Shown: one piece after another, positions 61,401 through 64,000 of the stretch
Position numbering within the stretch: position 1 is the first letter of the stretch
How the letters are laid out: each line of letters starts with the position of its first letter
Source of the DNA: Bathymodiolus brooksi
Taxonomy: Eukaryota > Mollusca > Bivalvia > Mytilida > Modiolidae
NCBI GenBank assembly: GCA_963680875.1
Contig: OY804584.1
Span: 91,014,031 to 91,078,030, forward strand
Direction of reading: 5' to 3'
DNA: 64,000 nucleotides
The notes under the pieces: generated by a model
What the model saw: the letters and a program-made list of their open reading frames with translations, nothing else
What the model was told of the DNA's origin: nothing
Database searches by the model: none
Made by a program: the position numbers and the translations under genes

Positions 61401-63924
61401 GCCGGGATAAGGTACCGGTACTTCATGTATTCAACTAACAAATGTACAGATTTCAATAAAGATATCACAAATTAATAAAAAAAAAAATTATTTCAAATTT
61501 GTAATTTACATTGTAACCTTTATGTATTGAAACATTGTGTGTACACAATCATATATGTATAAATCTGTTATTAGAAAAATAAAAATTACAACAACAACAA
61601 AATTTATTTGTACCTGTTTTGTGTTCATGTTTGTTTTTTCGCTATGAATTCGGCTTCAGTTATTTCCGTTTTATGAATCAGACTCTTTGACCCTTGGTCA
61701 ATTTTTTAATCATATGCATATCGTGACTACCAGAATAAACAGGAGAAAGAAAATCCTGGACAGTTATGTAAAACTAACCGGTGAGACCTGTGTCCATGGG
61801 TTGTCTGTAATGTCAAATTTAGTGCACATGATGCCACATGGTATCTTCAAACTCTTCTCACAATTGTAGAACAAAAGTACAAATTTCCTACTCAAACCAT
61901 TCGGGGATCATTGGCATTTCCTGTACATTATTGAATCAAATGTCAACACGATCTGGTTAACCGTTACGATATACCCATATCTCAAAGGAAAATGGATCTC
62001 ATACTTTTTACGTAGATTTTTTCTTTCCTTTATCACTGCCAAGACTTTTACCAGACTTGACTGTATATATGAGTAACATGCCAGGCATCTTATAAGAAGC
62101 AGGAACTGCTTACTCTTTGTGAGCACCTGAATTCACCCCCGATTTTTCTGTAGAATAAACTATTAATGTAAACAAGGATCATAATATAGATACATATTTA
62201 CTTCTACATAAAATTTGTTCTTTTAGAAAAATGTTCCCATTATGTTCATGGCGACTTGTGCAACAACAGTTATTGGAGCTTACGATGATTTAGAGGCTGT
62301 AGCTGACATCTGTCAACGTCATAATGTGTGGATGCATGTTGATGTAAGTCATTAATTCTTATAATAAAAATAGAAATGTAGATATCAAATTTAGTGTGCG
62401 CGACATGTTACTGGAATAACCTTCATCAGGTACATTCAAAGCCATAATATTTGAAATCCAAATAATTTATGTTTAACAATTTGTAAAAAAAAATCTGCTT
62501 ATCAAGGGGCATAACTCCAGAATGGAAAAGTGGTACATGATAAATCCCAAATCGAACTTTGCATGGAAATCATAATTAAAATTGATCTCTGAAATGTTAG
62601 CAGATGCTTCAGGTACATGTACACAGGTAAATACTATGTCAATTTGATTATTTTCTGATATTCTACTCTACAGAAACACTGGTTTGTCAGGGACTTGCGG
62701 CAGGTCGATGGGTTTCTCTGAGTTCCTCCACCATTAAAACTGACCGCCATGATATAACTGAAATATTGTTGAAAATGGTGTTAAACACCATAAAAAAAAA
62801 CCAAACCAACCAATCTTATAATTAATGTTTGACAATTTGTAAAAAAAAATTGGCTAATCAAGGGGCATAACTCCAGAATTGAAAAGTGGTATATAGAAGC
62901 CCCAAAAACTGCCACGATATAACAGAAATATTGTTGAAAGTGGCATTAAGATTCATAACCCTAACCCCTACAGAAGCACTGTGGATTAAATAATAAATAT
63001 GGATTTTCATCTGTTCAGTGTGCTGATACAACTTTATGTTATAAACTTTGTCATTGGCTTACTGAAAAAACGTTGGTTACTATGGATACTCCAGTTTCTA
63101 TCACCAAGCATAGGCAAAATGGGTATCCCTAGCCAGGGGCGTATCTACGGAAAATAGCGCCTATGGCAAGCACTAAGATTGCATTTTACATTTATTAGTT
63201 ATTAATAATTTCTCCAGGTATTCATGTTTATGTGTATTACATGGTTTTTACAAAATTACTTGAAGAAAATTAAAAATATTTTTTTTTAGGACGTTCCCAT
63301 ATGGGAACATTAGGAGCTAAAACCTCTCAGTTGCACCCCCTTCAAGTGGCATCCAGGGCATGTGCCCTACTTGCCATACCCTAGATATTCCACTGTCCCT
63401 AGCACACATATAATCATGACTACTCACTTTCCTGGCTTGGTACAGGCAATTAAACTGCTAGTATTGCATAAAGTGATTTTTTTGCATCCAGAATTTATAA
63501 AAATCTGTATATTCTACAATAAAAGCGTAGATATCAAACTTAATGTGCATGACACATTTCTGGAATAACCTTCATCAGGTACACTCAAAGTTGAAAGGTT
63601 GGAAAACCAAATAATTAAGAAATTTTGGGAGCAAGTAATCGAAAGGGCCTAAAAAGGATCACCCAAATCAGCTAAGGTAACCTATGCAAACAATGAAATA
63701 TAGTACTTCTTTATCTTAATAAGAAACATTTATTGTGACAACAAATTATGTTCTTATAGACATAGCAAATAACCGCCATCACAAGATTTATGTAAGACTT
63801 GTAAATTGAAATACTGAAAACCTATAAAAGGAAACATTATATGTATTGTTGCATTACAGGCAGCTTGGGGTGGTGGTGTCATGTTGTCTAATAAACACAA
63901 ACATTTAATGAAAGGGGTAGAAAG
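37352..63924 (+). CDS. Group II PLP-dependent decarboxylase (CSAD/GADL1/GAD type), 3' end outside window
   Basis: Exons 37352-37451 (tentative), 38599-38732, 41065-41158, 42546-42636, 43496-43602, 61121-61371, 62227-62343, 63860-63924, all joining in phase; 319 codons so far. The family removes a carboxyl group from cysteine sulfinate, aspartate or glutamate, leading to hypotaurine/taurine, beta-alanine or GABA. Seen: HPHFFNQLYTGIDPYSLFG, GEGIFCPGGS, SDEAHYS (H216 should stack on PLP), and HVDAAWGG (D298 should contact the pyridine nitrogen). The PLP lysine exon is beyond the window. The usual TxGTT motif reads TCATT here. I favour the CSAD/GADL1 branch over GAD on general similarity, but substrate cannot be decided. 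Intron 5 is 17.5 kb of satellite. Confidence 0.88.
37446..37690 (+). repeat. About 60-bp tandem repeat starting at the exon 1 donor
   Basis: caaggtgcgtattacagaat, gcaaactgctgaaggttcgt and agagaatgcaaaatacac recur about four times, decaying to the right. The first unit holds the exon 1 splice donor (CAAG|GTGCGT), and later units keep similar words (caaggtgtgtatta, gcaagatgcgtatta). Confidence 0.8.
37905..38133. repeat. Interstitial telomere-like repeat between two direct copies
   Basis: (CCCTAA)n with CCTAAT variants at 37971-38027. Flanking copies of atctctataaaatattgtcc and aggacactattatg lie at 37911-37970 and 38074-38133. Confidence 0.85.
38599..38732 (+). CDS. Decarboxylase exon 2
   Basis: Reads YSYADPQIQQFVKDFSKLIQ, then DAALIPQTDPNTKVINFKQP and VDLQ. 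Acceptor TCTACAG|TAT, donor CTTCAG|GTAAGT. VxxFxxP-DLQ matches the N-terminal region of CSAD-type enzymes. Confidence 0.85.
38881..39060. mobile_element. MITE-like element with gtcaaacttg / caggtatgac ends
   Basis: Starts actgtcaaacttgtgataaa and ends tttatatacaggtatgactg. Interior has aaagggcac words. Form as in the 4296 element. Confidence 0.55.
39263..39566. mobile_element. PIF/Harbinger-like MITE, 304 bp
   Basis: Inverted ends GGCAACAACCATTTT, extending imperfectly to about 45 bp, flanked by TTA on both sides (39260-39262, 39567-39569). Internal T-rich blocks; no coding. Confidence 0.75.
39850..40660. mobile_element. Pearl-like (Helentron-associated) element
   Basis: Four tandem units with gacagcaacggtattccttc at 39943, 40111, 40279 and 40450 (period 168, then 171), followed by a (GGAC)n microsatellite at 40561-40612 and a right arm agggtgattactatataccc. 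The order of roughly 160-bp core repeats, ACGG-type microsatellite and right arm is that described for bivalve pearl elements. Confidence 0.65.
41065..41158 (+). CDS. Decarboxylase exon 3
   Basis: Reads QFLDLEIDKEPVSHGKLLEL, then GKKVIDSSVVS. Acceptor TTTTTTCCAG|CAA, donor TCAG|GTAAAG. Corresponds to the helix before the HPxFFNQL motif. Confidence 0.9.
41225..41290 (+). mobile_element. tRNA-like SINE head fragment
   Basis: gcgattggtgctgtagtgta and ggttgaatcccatcaaggga have A-box and B-box character. No tail. Confidence 0.35.
41354..41540. mobile_element. Short DNA transposon with CAGGGG ends
   Basis: Ends CAGGGG... and, inverted, CAGGGGCGGATCCAGGAT, with tatat on both sides. Subterminal gtgcgcccccc words are also inverted. 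The left poly-G may be expanded. Confidence 0.6.
41625..41815 (-). mobile_element. SINE-A, head-truncated
   Basis: Tail caacaatatttcagttatat at left; centre atcgagtacacctcgcctga at right; no tRNA head. Confidence 0.78.
42015..42230 (-). repeat. Dispersed bivalve repeat (family C)
   Basis: Reverse copy: caatggccaaaagtcaaaag, cgaaccccactaataact, ggtgaactcaggtg. Compare 9865-10092. Confidence 0.7.
42546..42636 (+). CDS. Decarboxylase exon 4
   Basis: Reads GHPHFFNQLYTGIDPYSLFG, then AWLTEVLNCNV. The NQL segment lies in the substrate entrance of this family. Acceptor GCTTCAG|GAC, donor AATGT|GTGAGT. Confidence 0.92.
42740..43320 (-). repeat. Family C repeat with a 46-bp internal array and nested hAT MITE
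   Basis: atggccaaaagaaaatggac plus aaaaggatcgaaggacagac plus aataca is repeated about 4 times at 42770-42963; it is an expansion of the atggccaaaag part of family C. The copy resumes with ggacaaacaatgatctacaa and, after the hAT insertion, caccccacta. It begins about 100 bp after the exon 4 donor. Confidence 0.8.
43045..43283. mobile_element. hAT-like MITE, 239 bp
   Basis: Ends CAGGGCCATCTTAAC and, inverted, CAGTGCCGTCTTAAC. Perfect 8-bp target duplication gcaacatg at 43037-43044 and 43284-43291. It interrupts the family C repeat. Confidence 0.88.
43496..43602 (+). CDS. Decarboxylase exon 5
   Basis: Reads HTFEVSPAIVILENYMFKKL, then SSIIGYPNGEGIFCPG. Acceptor TATTTCAG|ACA, donor CCAG|GTAAAT. 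GEGIFCPGGS is completed by exon 6 across a 17.5-kb intron. Confidence 0.93.
43757..47158. repeat. 118-bp satellite, left block (about 29 copies)
   Basis: Unit contains ttttactacctatgccatca, gactatcaccattaaggtgc, gtcaggtgtacgtgatacaa and ccattgaactgtttagacaa. Units are almost identical from 43860 to 46100, then more varied. Variants: cacc/catc, gcgtt/gcatt, gtgtac/gtatac, attgaa/atagaa. One unit at about 46970 has a 5-bp insertion (ggaat). It is all intron 5 of the decarboxylase. Confidence 0.97.
47159..48544. mobile_element. Non-autonomous DNA transposon with 9-bp target duplication, 1386 bp
   Basis: Inserted in a satellite unit; gatacaacc flanks it at 47150-47158 and 48545-48553. Ends start GGGGTCCGACCTATAATCTG and, inverted, GGGGCCATAGCTATAATCCG, followed on both sides by tandem agtccgatagtccgac words. 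Inside, an inverted repeat (cacttgctcccccttttat region, 48225-48302) forms a hairpin. Open frames at 47844-48062 and 48234-48557 are short and not recognised. A 9-bp duplication suits Mutator-like elements; no transposase seen. Confidence 0.85.
48554..61105. repeat. 118-bp satellite, right block (about 106 copies)
   Basis: Same unit as the left block. The block at about 55200-56830 is repeated at about 58850-60380 with the same order of variants. Rare marks: gactacaatcc at 52537, 55960 and 59619; gtgtgttag pairs near 56655/56773 and 60196/60313; an extra t at about 58967. It ends at aatgttgtattttttccttc, about 25 bp from the exon 6 acceptor. Confidence 0.97.
61121..61371 (+). CDS. Decarboxylase exon 6
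   Basis: Reads GSFCNIMAIHLARTRHNPAL, then TSDEAHYSIAKGANFLGFGS and VKTDERGIVIPQDLE. H216 of EAHYS should stack against PLP. Acceptor ATCTTGCAG|GTG, donor AAT|GTAAGT. The 118-bp satellite ends about 25 bp before the acceptor. Confidence 0.94.
61500..61600 (+). repeat. Dispersed repeat, also at 20425-20515
   Basis: attgtaacctttatgtattg, aaacattgtgt and tataaatctgtt are shared with 20435-20500, both followed by A-rich ends. Class unknown. Confidence 0.6.
61830..62160 (+). repeat. Rearranged family C pieces
   Basis: ggtatcttcaaactcttct at 61841 and gcaggaactgcttactcttt at 62099 are the two ends of family C in swapped order. Confidence 0.5.
62227..62343 (+). CDS. Decarboxylase exon 7
   Basis: Reads KNVPIMFMATCATTVIGAYD, then DLEAVADICQRHNVWMHVD. 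D298 is the PLP-pyridine aspartate. Acceptor TCTTTTAG|AAA, donor GAT|GTAAGT. TCATT stands where TAGTT or TSGTT is usual. Confidence 0.93.
62370..62600 (+). repeat. Dispersed repeats (tagatatcaaatttag; aaggggcataactccag)
   Basis: The first word group recurs at 38789-38860, 19915-20020 and 63525-63640 with ggaataaccttcatcaggta. The second, a familiar mollusc repeat, recurs at 62862. Confidence 0.6.
62680..62815 (+). mobile_element. SINE-A, 3' part
   Basis: gggacttgcggcaggtcgat, then actgaccgccatgatataac and gttgaaaatggtgttaaaca, ending in accaaaccaacc. Confidence 0.78.
62905..63112 (+). mobile_element. Scrambled SINE-A pieces
   Basis: A tail piece (gccacgatataacagaaata) at 62908-62965 precedes a centre piece (gtgctgatacaactttatgt) at 63018-63112, the reverse of the normal order. 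Confidence 0.55.
63860..63924 (+). CDS. Decarboxylase exon 8 (last in window)
   Basis: Reads AAWGGGVMLSNKHKHLMKGV then E and two bases. Acceptor GCATTACAG|GCA, donor AAAG|GTTAGT. Continues beyond 64000 towards the NPHK lysine. Confidence 0.92.
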
Positions 63925-63949
63925 GTTAGTATATTATAATTTGTGAAGA

Positions 63950-64000
63950 TATGTTCGGAGCACCCAAGTCCACTCACGGTTTTTAGCGGGGCTCATGTTG
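63950..64000 (+). repeat. Start of a family C repeat, cut by the window end
   Basis: cggagcacccaagtccactc and ggggctcatgttg match the left end of family C, again within about 25 bp of an exon donor. Confidence 0.65.

Noticed and set aside
61045..61410. A start at MSGVRDTTIELF leading into decarboxylase exon 6
   Set aside because: The upstream part is the last satellite unit and the true acceptor at 61120 is clear. The frame is shared by chance.

Overview
The window is animal nuclear DNA, most likely from a bivalve mollusc and perhaps a mytilid. It is AT-rich, has GT-AG introns, and is crowded with tRNA-derived SINEs, MITEs, LINE and Penelope fragments and minisatellites of kinds I associate with bivalves. 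The species call is inference. Most long open frames are repeat-derived; the real genes are split into short exons that I joined by splice sites and reading phase.

Gene 1 (minus strand, 24510 down to 1194) is selenoprotein O, the kinase-fold protein AMPylase of mitochondria. Thirteen exons join without a phase conflict into 692 codons. The last exon has an in-frame TGA (1203-1205) followed by Ser-Ser-stop, and a type II SECIS can be folded in the 3' UTR at about 495-565. All catalytic residues I could place are kept.

Gene 2 (plus strand, 37352 to beyond 64000) is a group II PLP-dependent decarboxylase of the CSAD/GADL1/GAD type. Eight exons are in the window (the first is tentative). It is cut off just after the HVDAAWGG motif, so the exon with the PLP lysine lies outside. 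The two genes are divergently arranged, about 12.8 kb apart, with only decayed mobile elements between them.

The striking feature is tandem repetition at splice junctions. In SELENOO a 52-bp unit carrying the end of exon 5 and its 5' splice site is repeated about 36 times (15.06-17.06 kb). A 66-bp unit carrying the 3' splice site and start of exon 10 is repeated seven times in frame (9.04-9.51 kb). In the decarboxylase a shorter array starts at the exon 1 donor. A 17-kb intron is almost entirely a 118-bp satellite (about 135 copies) that stops about 25 bp before the exon 6 acceptor. That satellite, and a separate 50-bp array at 18.6 kb, look derived from the local tRNA-SINE. A 1.39-kb transposon with 9-bp target duplications sits inside the satellite. 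Other arrays (17 bp, 43 bp) have grown inside Tc1/mariner-like MITEs.

Layout: 0-24.5 kb SELENOO and its repeat-filled introns; 24.5-37.3 kb intergenic, with LINE, SINE and Penelope remnants and a paired empty/filled LINE insertion site; 37.3-64 kb decarboxylase, with PIF/Harbinger-like, pearl-like and hAT-like elements and the satellite.
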